A stretch of DNA of 64,000 bases from Anseranas semipalmata (Eukaryota; Chordata; Aves; Anseriformes; Anseranatidae): positions 62,001-126,000 of the forward strand of contig VXAA01003390.1 of assembly GCA_013399115.1 (NCBI GenBank). Direction: 5' to 3'. The translations under genes and the position numbers were made by a program. This document shows, piece by piece, positions 56,301 to 64,000 of this stretch; the first letter of the stretch is position 1, and the number at the start of each line of letters is the position of its first letter. The notes beneath the pieces are model-generated. The model was given only the letters and a program-made list of their open reading frames with translations, was not told where the DNA came from and made no database searches.

Positions 56301-58929
56301 TTTCATGACACTTACAGAGAGGATTATCAAAAAGTAGATTATCTGTACTATAAAACCTGGACTCATGCCAAGACATCTAGAAAGCCAAAAACCCTTCAAG
56401 AAATGTCCTGTGAAGCCCAGCTTAAAGACTTGTAAGCTGAAAGATAATTTACTAAAACTCCAATCTAAAAGCAAAACTTTTTCAATAGCTCTGTTCTCCT
56501 GACAATCATTAGTTTAAATGGACAGCCTCTTAAAAAGAAGAAAAGAAAAAAAAGAAAGAGTCTTCGAGAAAACCACAGATTTTCAGTTCTTAGTCCTATC
56601 CCCTTTATGTACTGCTGGACCTGCTCCCAAAGGAGCAAGGATGATTATCAATTGTCAAAAACATAGTGGTGTCCAAATCTAAGTTTACAATATTACAGAC
56701 AACACATTTGAAAGGAAAACAATGAAATCAGCAGCAGAAAACAATGTTAAATAACGCATACACTGGAAATAATCCCTAAATACCATGAAAAGAAACTTAT
56801 TGATATAGTGAAATGTGACTGACAGTTGATTCAATGGAATATATGTTCAACTACAGCTTTAATAAAACAAGCAATTATAATTAACACGACTCGTAAAAAA
56901 GTGATACAGTTGCTAAGTGTTAAAAAAATTATTTGCTCCAAATACCAAATAGCTTTTAAGATTCTTTCATATTATTAGTTTTAAAGGAGAATAATCAGTG
57001 TATCACACAAAATATATACCAGCTTCCCCTTTAAGCCCACACAATCTTCAATTAAACAGCTACAGAAGAATTACAAACTTAAAATATGCAAAAATCATCC
57101 AAGTATTTACAATTAAATCAAATAGGACTTCAATTTATCATTGGCATAAATGAATATTTTATTTAAGAATCTGTGCAGATTAACTCACCTCTGCCTCCTT
57201 TCTTCATCCTTTAAAACTTCATAGATAGCCACCAGCTAAAACAAAAAAAAAAGAAAAAAAAGAAAAAAAGAAAAAAGGAAAAAAGAAGAAAAAAAGAAAA
57301 AAAGAAAAAAGAAAAAAAGAAAAAAGAAAAAAAGAAAAAAGAAAAAAAGAAAAAAGAAAAAAAGAAAAAAGAAAAAAAGAAAAAAGAAAAAAAGAAAAAA
57401 GAAAAAAAGAAAAAAGAAAAAAAGAAAAAAGAAAAAAAGAAAAAAGAAAAAAAGAAAAAAGAAAAAAAGAAAAAAGAAAAAAAGAAAAAAGAAAAAAAGA
57501 AAAAAGAAAAAAAGAAAAAAGAAAAAAAGAAAAAAGAAAAAAAGAAAAAAGAAAAAAAGAAAAAAGAAAAAAAGAAAAAAGAAAAAAAGAAAAAAGAAAA
57601 AAAGAAAAAAGAAAAAAAGAAAAAAGAAAAAAAGAAAAAAGAAAAAAAGAAAAAAGAAAAAAAGAAAAAAGAAAAAAAGAAAAAAGAAAAAAAGAAAAAA
57701 GAAAAAAAGAAAAAAGAAAAAAAGAAAAAAGAAAAAAAGAAAAAAGAAAAAAAGAAAAAAGAAAAAAAGAAAAAAGAAAAAAAGAAAAAAGAAAAAAAGA
57801 AAAAAGAAAAAAAGAAAAAAGAAAAAAAGAAAAAAGAAAAAAAGAAAAAAGAAAAAAAGAAAAAAGAAAAAAAGAAAAAAGAAAAAAGAAAAAAATGAAA
57901 AAGAAAAAAGAAAAGAAAAAAAAGAAAAAAGAAAAGAAAAAAGAAAAAAAGAAAAAAAAGAAAAAAAATGGAAAAAAGAAAAAAAAGAAAAAGAAAAAAG
58001 TTTACTTTACTTTAGAATTCAGTTTATAAAATGTAAATTGCAGTATCGTATTTTAGATTTGCCAGCAAATGCTCCTTGATAGTTTTCCCTTTTCTCCCTA
58101 AAACACTAGGAATTAAACTCAGTATGCAAAAAAAACAGTGACATAATCATATACAGGGTGTTATCAGATACACAAACAAGCAACCCCTTGCAAAAGATCT
58201 TTTCCTCCTCCCATCTCTCAAACTGAGTCATGTGTCAGTTACACCTTTAGAAAAAAAATGTATCATTTGTTTCATCCAAAAGATTTTATTGAAATTAAGT
58301 AGACGGTCTTTAGTCATCAGGAGTACATTTTTAATGGCAGAACTAATGACAACAGTCTCGTGGTTTCACTCTGTAAAGATTCGAAAGAGGAAAACATTCA
58401 AAAACAGAAATAGACTCTTAGAATCAAAGAATGAATTACAGAAGGAATTATTTCCAGCAAATTATGCCTATGTATGACTTTCATGGAGAACTGATCAGAA
58501 ATTTTAGTCACTGCTTTTGAAAAGACTGTTTATAAACAGTCTTCAGATAAAAAACAAAACATTTATTTTTATATTTTCCTCTTAGGAGTATATGTCCAAG
58601 TATTATGTTCAAATTATGTTTAATATTCAGGTAAATATTAAATATGACATTCAACAAGATAATTCTAAATTAGTATATTTTTTTAAATCTAGCTACCACA
58701 GGAAAAATGTAATTCAATGTTCACTGTAATCATTTCAAAGATATATCACTGTTCTTACTAAAATCATTATCAAAAACTTCTGATCCTATTTTCCCTAAAA
58801 CTTTTTATCACCACACATTGCACTTACTTGCCTAAACTGTGTTTCTGCGTTTTCATCTTTGTTCTTGTCTGGGTGCAAAATTAGTGAAAGCTTCCGATAT
58901 GCTTTCCGAATATCTGCAGATGAAGCATC
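8470..58929 (-). CDS. DNAJC1: DNAJC1 (ERdj1), eight internal exons, partial at both ends
   Basis: Joined coding segments in transcript order are 58929-58828, 57235-57189, 50851-50686, 49777-49680, 48619-48526, 38713-38623, 28621-28455 and 8589-8470 (102, 47, 166, 98, 94, 91, 167 and 120 nt). All junctions keep one frame and give 295 residues, against about 550 for the whole human protein as I recall it. Family knowledge: DNAJC1 is a single-pass ER membrane J-protein. Its luminal J domain stimulates BiP/HSPA5, its cytosolic juxtamembrane part contacts ribosomes, and its SANT domains bind partners such as serpins. Seen here: HPD at fragment residues 19-21, a hydrophobic helix at about 78-101, KKREKKKK at about 112-119, and a SANT domain at 256-295. 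The signal-peptide exon and the C-terminal exons with SANT2 are outside the window. Identification rests on near-continuous similarity to the mammalian protein as I remember it, not on a search. Confidence 0.97.
13237..13260. repeat. 24-bp perfect palindrome
   Basis: The 24 bases centred between 13248 and 13249 equal their own reverse complement, with outer arms AATTTAAACATA. The right half is repeated with a 30-bp offset at 13279-13290, separated by a T-rich run. It is composed almost wholly of A and T, so it may be chance, or the remains of a small AT-rich hairpin element. Confidence 0.85.
13505..13523. repeat. (AT)n microsatellite
   Basis: An uninterrupted AT alternation of 19 bases, followed by an imperfect extension (ataattatat). 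Confidence 0.9.
14331..14360 (+). repeat. (GT)15 microsatellite
   Basis: Fifteen perfect GT units within the large intron. This class is usually length-polymorphic and the tract can adopt Z-DNA in supercoiled DNA (general knowledge). Confidence 0.95.
17370..17424 (+). mobile_element. CR1 LINE 3'-terminal fragment
   Basis: The segment reads gccaggagttggactcgatg followed by atccctatgggtcccttcc, then aacttgggatattcta. This is the well-known 3' end of avian CR1 (ttgga..gatgatc..gggtcccttccaac..attcta). Only the last 55 or so bases are recognisable. The element is on the plus strand, antisense to DNAJC1, and severely 5'-truncated, as is typical of CR1. One partial copy of the terminal ATTCTATG-type repeat remains. 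Confidence 0.9.
20390..20595 (+). repeat. Probable dispersed avian repeat (LTR-like) with internal gap
   Basis: The segment is more GC-rich than its surroundings. It contains phrases I associate with a repeat seen in many bird loci, such as 'gtgctgtgccagcactgctc', 'caaagcactggtgtgatacc' and 'gggaaagttaactctatccc' followed by 'agccagactcggtaca'. The last ends in CA, as retroviral LTRs do. I cannot place a 5' TG boundary or target-site duplication, so family and ends are uncertain. The sequence is interrupted by 15 N at 20441-20455. Confidence 0.45.
20441..20455. other. 15-N assembly gap
   Basis: Fifteen N bases immediately precede a run of six G (20456-20461). Any open frame drawn across it is meaningless. 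The placement inside a GC-rich repeat-like block suggests a sequencing or assembly problem rather than biology. Confidence 0.99.
25936..25976 (+). repeat. Short direct duplication, 25-bp period
   Basis: The 16-mer ttgtaatcatctagac occurs at 25936-25951 and again at 25961-25976. A partly conserved 'tcagagac' follows each copy. This is a local duplication in intron sequence with no visible function. Confidence 0.85.
28449..28457 (-). promoter_or_regulatory. GC-type 5' splice site
   Basis: Reading the minus strand, the exon ends AAG and the intron starts gcaagt, which is the canonical strong context for GC-AG introns (AAG|GCAAGT). The nearest GT, four bases further at 28450-28449, would add GCAA and shift the frame relative to the SANT1 exon. 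The GC site is therefore the one that fits the protein. Confidence 0.85.
28455..28621 (-). CDS. DNAJC1: DNAJC1 exon with acidic EEIEEQMDDW block
   Basis: This 167-nt exon starts with the last two bases of a split lysine codon and then encodes 55 residues. These include KKPKVKKPKSEFPVYTVLES, the conserved SYDHGASIEEIEEQMDDWLG and a basic NRNRAHKKK tail. It is part of the cytosolic linker between the membrane anchor and SANT1, and the human protein is nearly identical over the SYDHG-IEEIEEQMDDW core. The acceptor is 'tttttgtatag'. The donor is AAG|gcaagt, so the intron begins with GC. Splicing there joins AHKKK directly to APEW in frame, exactly as in mammals. On the opposite strand a 153-codon frame overlaps this exon and is an antisense shadow. 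Confidence 0.96.
30373..30427 (+). repeat. Tandem duplication, 28-bp period
   Basis: Two near-identical copies occupy 30373-30398 and 30401-30427. Each carries ttgtcatta, then agacaata and ctggtgca. Each copy also contains a small inverted pair TTGTC/GACAA. The copies differ by a one-base indel. This is a local duplication only. Confidence 0.85.
36899..36927 (+). repeat. T-rich homopolymer tract
   Basis: Two T runs separated by CC, 29 bases in total. On the transcribed (minus) strand it is A-rich. No retroposon body is recognisable next to it. Confidence 0.9.
37084..37353. other. GC-rich intronic block with inverted GTCAC/GTGAC motifs
   Basis: The block stands out from the AT-rich intron. 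It contains cacctgac at 37132-37139 facing gtcaggtg at 37150-37157 (8-bp arms, 10-nt loop), plus repeated gggtcac words and a further tgtgaca..tgtgac / agtcaca set up to about 37213. CACCTG/CAGGTG are E-box-type words. The plus strand is open for 89 codons from 37084, but the predicted peptide is low-complexity and matches nothing I know. It could be an enhancer, an old GC-rich transposon piece or an unannotated exon. Confidence 0.35.
38623..38713 (-). CDS. DNAJC1: DNAJC1 exon, charged cytosolic linker
   Basis: This 91-nt exon encodes 30 residues, DARQLYVEYKETKMKEKEDA followed by LAKAELETLQ, and then the first base of a split codon completed as lysine in the next exon. The human counterpart is DAGQFYAKYKETRLKEKEDA-like. 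The segment is strongly helical and charged and probably extends from the membrane-proximal region as a helix or coiled coil (inference). The acceptor is 'cttaaag' and the donor is CAGA|gtgagt. The frame enters at phase 0 and leaves at phase 1, compatible with both neighbours. Confidence 0.95.
43195..43464 (+). other. Higher-GC patch, open on both strands, unidentified
   Basis: About 270 bases differ in composition from the surrounding intron. The plus strand is open for 89 codons (ending GNHIHTQ) and the minus strand for 77 codons over nearly the same span. No splice-flanked exon structure or known domain is visible. The patch may be the remnant of a transposon or LTR, or a non-coding conserved block. 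I do not assign a function. Confidence 0.25.
48051..48090 (+). repeat. Two perfect 20-bp tandem copies, AT-rich
   Basis: The unit taagataaatataaagataa is present twice in tandem, with partial units on both sides (about 48038-48100). It lies inside the intron roughly 430 bases from the next exon. Confidence 0.9.
48526..48619 (-). CDS. DNAJC1: DNAJC1 exon, WHDLLPCKLGIWFC segment
   Basis: This 94-nt exon supplies the third base of a split arginine codon and then 31 residues, VLDKPQWHDLLPCKLGIWFC followed by LTVKALPQLFQ. The human equivalent differs by only a few conservative changes. The acceptor is 'ttggctgcag' and the donor is CAG|gtagta. The stretch GIWFCLTVKALP is moderately hydrophobic but short. 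In the family only one transmembrane helix is recognised, so it is taken here as a cytosolic segment close to the membrane. It ends in phase 0. Confidence 0.95.
48620..49679 (-). other. 1.06-kb DNAJC1 intron
   Basis: Short intron with donor gtggga (weak at +4 to +6) and acceptor 'ctgcag'. It contains AT-dinucleotide and A runs (for example near 48776-48788 and 49273-49283). No gene or mobile element is recognised. Confidence 0.85.
49680..49777 (-). CDS. DNAJC1: DNAJC1 exon, lysine-rich juxtamembrane region
   Basis: This 98-nt exon encodes 32 residues beginning DELLTRKKREKKKKTGGRST and ending in two bases of an arginine codon. The KKREKKKK run sits directly after the transmembrane helix on the cytosolic side. 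In ERdj1 this basic region is the reported ribosome-contacting element (family knowledge). The residues after it (DEAKLAALDKSE) are less conserved than the rest. The acceptor is 'tacatcaag' and the donor is GAAAG|gtggga. The reading frame continues past the donor into WEETLLF, which is intron and should not be included. Confidence 0.95.
49778..50685 (-). other. 0.9-kb DNAJC1 intron
   Basis: Short intron with a good gtaag donor. The plus strand shows a T/C run near 50142-50158. No gene or repeat family is recognised. Confidence 0.85.
50686..50851 (-). CDS. DNAJC1: DNAJC1 exon, J-domain end and transmembrane helix
   Basis: This 166-nt exon completes a split arginine codon and encodes 55 residues from YDDILINGLPDWRQ to WSIYLEKQL. 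Residues AELALLLFIILTVGHYAVVW plus SIYL form the single membrane span that anchors the protein in the ER with the J domain in the lumen. The preceding FYYRRVRKMS is basic. It is essentially invariant compared with the human protein, the strongest identification in the window. The acceptor is 'tactgtag' and the donor is CTG|gtaag. An upstream in-frame extension on the same strand is intron read-through. Confidence 0.98.
52591..52616 (+). repeat. (AAT)n(AAG)n compound microsatellite
   Basis: Adjacent runs of AAT and AAG triplets covering 26 bases in intron sequence. Confidence 0.85.
53684..53684. other. Single ambiguous base (N)
   Basis: One N in an A/T-rich stretch, an unresolved base call in intron sequence. 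Confidence 0.99.
57189..57235 (-). CDS. DNAJC1: DNAJC1 47-nt exon, J-domain helix III-IV
   Basis: This short exon encodes LVAIYEVLKDEERRQ plus the first two bases of an arginine codon. It is the end of helix III and the start of helix IV of the J domain, one residue different from the human LVAIYEVLKDDERRQR as I recall it. The donor is CAGAG|gtgagt. The acceptor AG (57237-57236) follows 'ttttgttttag', and that pyrimidine run is the end of a 760-bp tandem repeat. Exon skipping would delete 47 nt and shift the frame, so correct use of this unusual acceptor matters for protein production (inference). Confidence 0.96.
57241..58000 (-). repeat. Polypurine/polypyrimidine minisatellite, 15-bp unit
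   Basis: On the plus strand the unit is gaaaaaagaaaaaaa (G followed by alternately 6 and 7 A). From 57296 to 57881 the period is perfect, 585 bases or 39 identical units. Edges at 57241-57295 and 57882-58000 are the same composition but irregular. On the transcribed strand it is continuous T/C, ending five bases from the AG-exon boundary at 57236, so it acts as the polypyrimidine tract of that acceptor. Within 57238-57895 the plus strand has no T, and therefore the transcript has no A. Confidence 0.98.
58522..58543. repeat. 22-bp perfect palindrome
   Basis: The half-site AAGACTGTTTA is followed directly by its reverse complement. Allowing a one-base bulge, the pairing extends a few bases further (TGAA/TTCA). 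In RNA it would form a short hairpin about 280 nt after the donor of the first in-window exon. Confidence 0.85.
58828..58929 (-). CDS. DNAJC1: DNAJC1 exon with HPD motif of the J domain
   Basis: This 102-nt exon encodes DASSADIRKAYRKLSLILHP then DKNKDENAETQFRQ, 34 residues. It covers J-domain helix II, the HPD catalytic loop (residues 19-21 of the exon) that triggers Hsp70 ATP hydrolysis, and the start of helix III. It is phase 0 at both ends, with acceptor 'tacattttgcag' and donor CAA|gtaagt. The residues before DASS (signal peptide, start of the J domain) come from exon 1, which is not in the window. Compared with the human protein as I recall it, only one residue (T to I in SLTLHPD) differs. 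Confidence 0.97.
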
Positions 58930-61900
58930 CTGCAAAATGTAAACAAAGCAAACTGTCAGAAACAAATTCCCAGAACTTTGTTAGGATGTGATGAGAGTCA
59001 TGCAAGTGCTGGAACTAAGGTGTAACATTTGAGAAATCTAACCACCAAACCATGCAACCAGACTAACCCAAACAACTGAACAATCACCAAGTACAATTCA
59101 TCTTTCATCTTAACTTCCCTCATTACCATACATTCATTACAACGATATTTGCCAAAACTTTCTTGCTTGAAAATTAAGCAGTGCACCTTCTGCACCACTT
59201 GAAAGTTCAAATAAAAACTGAAAATTATTGCAGCTGCATACTTTCAAGTCACCATTTCTGCAAATTATCATGCTCGATTTCCCAAACTCAGGACTTGCTA
59301 TGAACTCTTCCCTTATTAACATTTACATGAAATTCACCACTAATAGGACTTTCATTCAACTTGAGCTTCACCACGGCTAAAGAACTGTATTTTTCTAAAG
59401 TAGCTTCAAATTGCAATCTTGAAGCTGTTTTGTGGCACCGACATCAATCTCTATCTGAATGATTATAAAAATGGCACCCATTGGGAGAAAAAATAAAATT
59501 CGGAATGTAAAATGCATCAACAATACATCAAATTAGCTGCACAATGCACAGACTTCTGAATTAATGTCTGCCATGTAGTAAATGTTATGAAGATAACCAG
59601 AAAGAGAAGATTTCAGGAGTTGTATTATGCAGTATACAGGTGTTACACTCATCAGAAGATCCACAAAGCTCCAAATTTAATCAGAACTACTTGCATTCTA
59701 TTACAGACACGTCCAAGGCAATATTTTAGAAATAAAGTATTCCTCTGACAATTTTGATTTCATGATTTTACGTATGTATTGTTCCCAATATAGTCTCTAT
59801 CTCAAAATTATAGTGTCAATAGGGATTAAAAAACACCAAAAAACCATCTGAATTAGCTGTGAGAGGAACAGAGCTGAAATAAGATAATAATTAATGCAAT
59901 ACTGTAATTAGTCTGTCAGGCTTTTTATTATAAATCATTATTTTCATTTAAAAAATTTCGGTTTTATAACATGAGGCTATAATAATGCTGTGTACCAGTT
60001 TGGGCCAGGAGTGAACATTAGAGAAAGATCTGGGAGAGGGGAAAGGGAAAAGAAGAAAGCGTGGAAAAGTGCACAATTTGAGAAAAATCAGCTGTGAAAT
60101 GACATTTTAAGGAAATGGGTATTATCCCCTAATGCAAGAGCAACATTTCCATAGTCTGTTGTCTGTCCAAAGAAGGTGCTTTGTTACTCACACATATCTC
60201 CTGACAAGACTGCATATGAATTTTTTTCATTTTTTGAATTTTCCAGCAGCTTCCAACTTGGTTACCGCAAGTGAGTTGTTTCAAATTGACATCATTTGAT
60301 AGGTTTGTTTTTAACGCTTAGTTAAGGGGAAGGAAGAGACAGAAATGTCTGTTCTAAACACTAAGAAACATGAAGTTCTTGAGATGCAGGCTTAATAGAA
60401 TTACATGAAATGAAGGGGAAAACAATGTAAACAAATCTTTTAAAACTTAGGGATTGAGACCATAATAACCTCAAGAACTGAGTCTCTCCAGACCATGTGT
60501 TTGGGATAGACCACAGCTTATTCCTTCTCTACTACACATTTAGATGTGCATGGTATTATTTTTGGAACACTCCCGATTAACAGTTTAAAACCTGATAAAA
60601 GCATATTTTTAAGAGCTGTCCGGCAGTATTCTTCCAGCTAGTTCAAACAACAAACAAGCAAAAAAAGTTACGGTGTTTTCCATTTTATCTGGACAATTTA
60701 AACTGCAGTTTCATATGGGAGCAGCACAATTTTTTGTATAGAAGACCAGGACAAAAGTTTTTCTGTTTCATGCTTAAGCAAAGCAAGAGATCTCAAGTCA
60801 ACTTTTGACAAAGTAAAGTTGCTTAAACTTATATGTTGCTTCATCTTGAGGATTTGAAACAAAAAATTGTACATTTACAGAAACGGGTTATTCATGTTAG
60901 TTACCACAAATAAATCAAAAATTGTTTTGTTTGCCCTCATCTACCAACCCAGTCAGCCACTTCAAGCCATGTGGGCTTGTCCCTAATACAAAATACAGTA
61001 TTTCAACACTACTAAAGCAAATAAAAATCAGGAATTAGTTTACTGGCCATGGTTTTAGCTAAATGGTGAAAGTGATCTTTATTAACATACCAGCTAATTG
61101 TAATTAAGCCCCTGGAAAGTCAAAAAGGGGACAATAATAACAATAAATGATTAAATATGGGATGTTGCCATAAATGATTTCATCATTACTGGTCCACATA
61201 AATTTCAAAGATGACAGTGAGCCTGCCAGCCAACGGATTCTTCACAACATAACACAGAAAAATGTGGTATGTGTTGAAAATCAAGCTTCAAATATTTTGT
61301 TAATTTATGCTACCTATGGGTAATGTTAAGCATCTTCAGGAAAGGTTGCAGATCCTTCAGGAGCTGTCCTGAATGAGGTGCAAACTGAAGTAATTTTAAT
61401 GAAAGCCTCTCTTCACCATAGAACTTCCTAGTAGTGTATGACCCTAAATAGGCTACAAAGAACAATTATTTTCAAACTAATAAAGAAACATACACCGTAT
61501 TGAAGTCAGCTGTTCTAGCAGACTTTCATTTATAGCTAGCTGACTCTGTTGGCCACCTTCGGTAAGATTTCCATAAAGGCTGAGCAGCAAAACACCAAGT
61601 TAAAGAGTCAGCACTTTCTAGAAGAAGATATTATTTCACATACTAGGGCCGAAGTCCAAAATCTAGTGAGAGAAAACCAGGACCACGCTCTTGTTTTGTT
61701 TGTTTTAAAGACAAAGATCAGAAAAGAAGCTGGATGGCACCATTTACCTTTCAGAAATCTCGATCTCAGTTACACCTAAGGAGGGAAAAATAAGATCTGC
61801 ATAGGCATACCATTTAATAGCAGAAGGAGCAGGTATTGTTATAGACAGATAGTGCGTTAAGGGATTTCTCCAACACTGCACTTCAGGTTGGCATGTTGTG

Positions 61901-64000
61901 CCACTGATGAAGCCAAATGACTCTGTCACACTGTCTCCCTCATGTGGATACAAACAACAAAAGCATAGCCCTATTCCTTGATAACTCTCTCTTCACAGCA
62001 GTATTTCCTCACAATACTTCCAAGGTTGAAGTCTCTTTACAGACCTGTTTCTGGTGAATGGGTCTAACACGTTTAGAACTACTCTCATTGCAATAGCAGC
62101 AGAGGCTTCCATGTTCAGCACCTAATTCCACTTTCATGAGAGTCTTATGCTGCTTTTCAGGAAGAAAAAAGGCAATTCTCTAACATGCATATTATGGGGA
62201 AAAAAAAATCCCAAAACCACAAAGTGTAACGTAAGCACTTGTGTTAACAGATAATGCAAAATGAACACTCTAAGCTAAACCAAAAACTGCTCACCTGCCA
62301 GCTGGAAAGAACGCACATAGTAGACAAGACAATGGAGGAAAAGGTGTTTAATGCTGGAATTAGTTTTCAGAAATACCAAACAAGTCTATATTTTGTTAGG
62401 CCGCAGTCTGGTCTCTTATGCATGCAAATATATACATGCATTCTTGAGGGACTTTTTTAATTGCTAACACTTTATTGAGCAAGTAGAGTTTTCATGTGTT
62501 TAGTTACAAGACTTCCAGGTAGAAGTTAAAAGTTCATCTTTTACACTTTTTAGCATAAGCCTTTGCACTACAAATAAGTATTTTAACATACAGACATGCT
62601 TACCATTTTAAGGAATCAATTTTAAGGAATCATATGACAAAAAAGTTAAACACATTAACACACAACTCTGTTGCAATTTTTTTCTTTTTTTCTGAAGGGT
62701 GATATATATCAGATTCCCAGGGTAGGGGAGAAGAGGAAACATCCTTCTCTCTATTTACACCATTTATTTTTTGCAGCTTGTTCAATTCAGATGATGAAAA
62801 ACATATTACTAAATTTTCTTTTACTCAGCATCATTTTCACATTATCCAATATTATCAAGAAAATTTACATCATGAGACTACAAACACATAAGGAGAAACA
62901 AAGAATGGATTTTTTGTTATAACTGATAACAGACAAAAACTAATGTAAATTTGCTTTCCATTTTTTAAAAATGAAACTCTTGCTGAAAATGCATAAAAGT
63001 TAAAAGATTTAAATCTGGTCTCCTCATCTGCCTATACAAATTCAGAGTCCCACCTATGGAGTTCACTTGCACCTTTATAATAAACTGGTGTAGAGCAGTA
63101 CAACTATATTACTCCATTGCCTTCTATGCCTAATGTAACTATGATTACTAATGAAGCTTCAAAAAAAAGCCTCATTGTGGTCCCAAGACGATTCTTGGTG
63201 AACACATAACATATCAGATATTGCCATAGGCAAACAATGATTAGGTCAAGGGGAAAAAAATAATCAATGTCTACATAGTTTTCACTTACCAACATATACA
63301 ATTCAAAACCTAAATTGTTCCCTTGAGTGCAATGCAGTTATAGAACAAGACTTAGTTACTTACAATTTAGCAACTGCTTCTAACACAGGAAATGTGCTCA
63401 ATTCATCTTGGGTTTTAAACATGCCTGCCGACGTCTTCAAAGAGGTGGCATTATCTTTATTACCAACGGGAAGGCAAAGGACCACGTATGCTGATAGAAG
63501 TCATGTTTCTATTCACTTGCAGTTTGTCCAATCACTTGTTAACGGGCTAAAAGAGAATGGCATCGGTCTATCTGTATCCTTGCGATGCTGCTGAATGACT
63601 GTGTAGAAATTTCAACAGCATGTATTACTGCAGCTGGATGGCCACCAAAAGTGATGATTGCATACAGCACCAGTTAGCTGTATTTGACGTGTGAAATCTC
63701 AGACCTGTAAATGACCTCAGTACAGGCAGGCCTTCGTGAGACATGAAATGTAAGAACCTTTTTTTAGCCCTATCCCCCCAAATTATAAATCTAACTTACA
63801 GAACTCTTGTGGTTTTGTTTTGTTTTAAATTCAAGAGCTATTCAAATGTATATGGTTTCTTCAATAAAATTTTCCATCCAGAATCCGCGTGTAGAAGAAA
63901 GGGCGTAAGTCCCTACTTTCCTTTTGGTAACCATTAGGTATACAAGTTGAAGCATAATGGTACATAAAAGAAAACAAAAAGTAAGCTTTGTAAACTGACA
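58930..64000 (-). other. DNAJC1 intron upstream of the HPD exon (partial)
   Basis: No GC-rich first exon, CpG island or signal-peptide-coding sequence was found on the minus strand, so exon 1 and the promoter should lie beyond 64000. The sequence is AT-rich and apparently unique. A short duplication (attttaaggaatca twice at about 62613-62632) is the only local pattern I noted. Confidence 0.75.

Larger units (their letters stand above)
50852..57188 (-). other. 6.3-kb DNAJC1 intron
   Basis: AT-rich intron with a consensus gtgagt donor. It holds a small (AAT)n(AAG)n tract at 52591-52616 and one ambiguous base at 53684. A somewhat GC-richer stretch runs at about 54880-55480. No recognisable gene or transposon is seen. 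Confidence 0.85.
57236..58827 (-). other. 1.6-kb DNAJC1 intron dominated by the minisatellite
   Basis: The donor is CAA|gtaagt, a strong site. Roughly half the intron is the A/G minisatellite at its 3' end. The remaining 58001-58827 is ordinary AT-rich sequence with a 22-bp palindrome. The only adenosines available for branching lie upstream of 57895 in transcript terms (coordinate 57896 and higher). Confidence 0.9.

Noticed and set aside
57241..58000. Regular array considered as a CRISPR or satellite array
   Set aside because: The 15-bp unit of G and A has no spacers and no associated genes, and it sits inside a vertebrate intron. It is a simple-sequence minisatellite.
58930..64000. Search for DNAJC1 exon 1 and a CpG-island promoter
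   Set aside because: No GC-rich segment, signal-peptide frame or LVEEVQLNFY-like sequence was seen on the minus strand, so it should lie outside the window.

Overview
The window looks like vertebrate nuclear DNA, most likely avian. It is AT-rich and low in repeats. The only transposon remnants I recognise belong to the CR1 LINE superfamily. A single gene with conserved short exons and kilobase-scale introns fills most of it. The exact species cannot be named from the sequence. There is no sign of operons, bacterial genes, CRISPR arrays or tRNA/rRNA genes.

The gene is DNAJC1 (ERdj1/MTJ1/HTJ1), on the minus strand. Eight consecutive internal coding exons run from 58929 down to 8470. They join in frame without a missing residue, giving 885 coding bases or 295 codons. 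In transcript order they encode most of the J domain with the HPD motif, a transmembrane helix, a lysine-rich juxtamembrane stretch, a WHDLLPCKLG segment, a charged linker, an acidic EEIEEQMDDW block and the first SANT/Myb domain. The first exon (signal sequence and J-domain start) lies beyond base 64000. The last exons (rest of the linker and second SANT domain) lie below base 1. By analogy with the human gene these are probably exons 2 to 9.

Layout by increasing coordinate: 1-8469, intron with an old minus-strand CR1-like LINE at about 4.1-5.07 kb; 8470-8589, SANT1 exon; 8590-28454, a 19.9-kb intron with a CR1 3' tail, microsatellites, a 24-bp palindrome and a repeat-like segment holding a 15-N gap; 28455-28621, exon with a GC (not GT) splice donor; 28622-38622, a 10-kb intron with a GC-rich island; 38623-38713, exon; 38714-48525, a 9.8-kb intron; three clustered exons at 48526-48619, 49680-49777 and 50686-50851; 50852-57188, intron; 57189-57235, exon; then a very homogeneous A/G minisatellite (57241-58000) abutting that exon's splice acceptor; 58828-58929, J-domain exon; 58930-64000, 3' part of the first in-window intron.

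The most interesting observation is the acceptor at 57236-57237. On the transcribed strand, about 658 nucleotides upstream of the AG contain no adenosine at all. The usual branch-point window is therefore empty, and either a very distant or a non-adenosine branch point is implied. The second is the GC-AG intron between the exons at 28455-28621 and 8470-8589. Everything else is ordinary intron with weak, individually noted signals.
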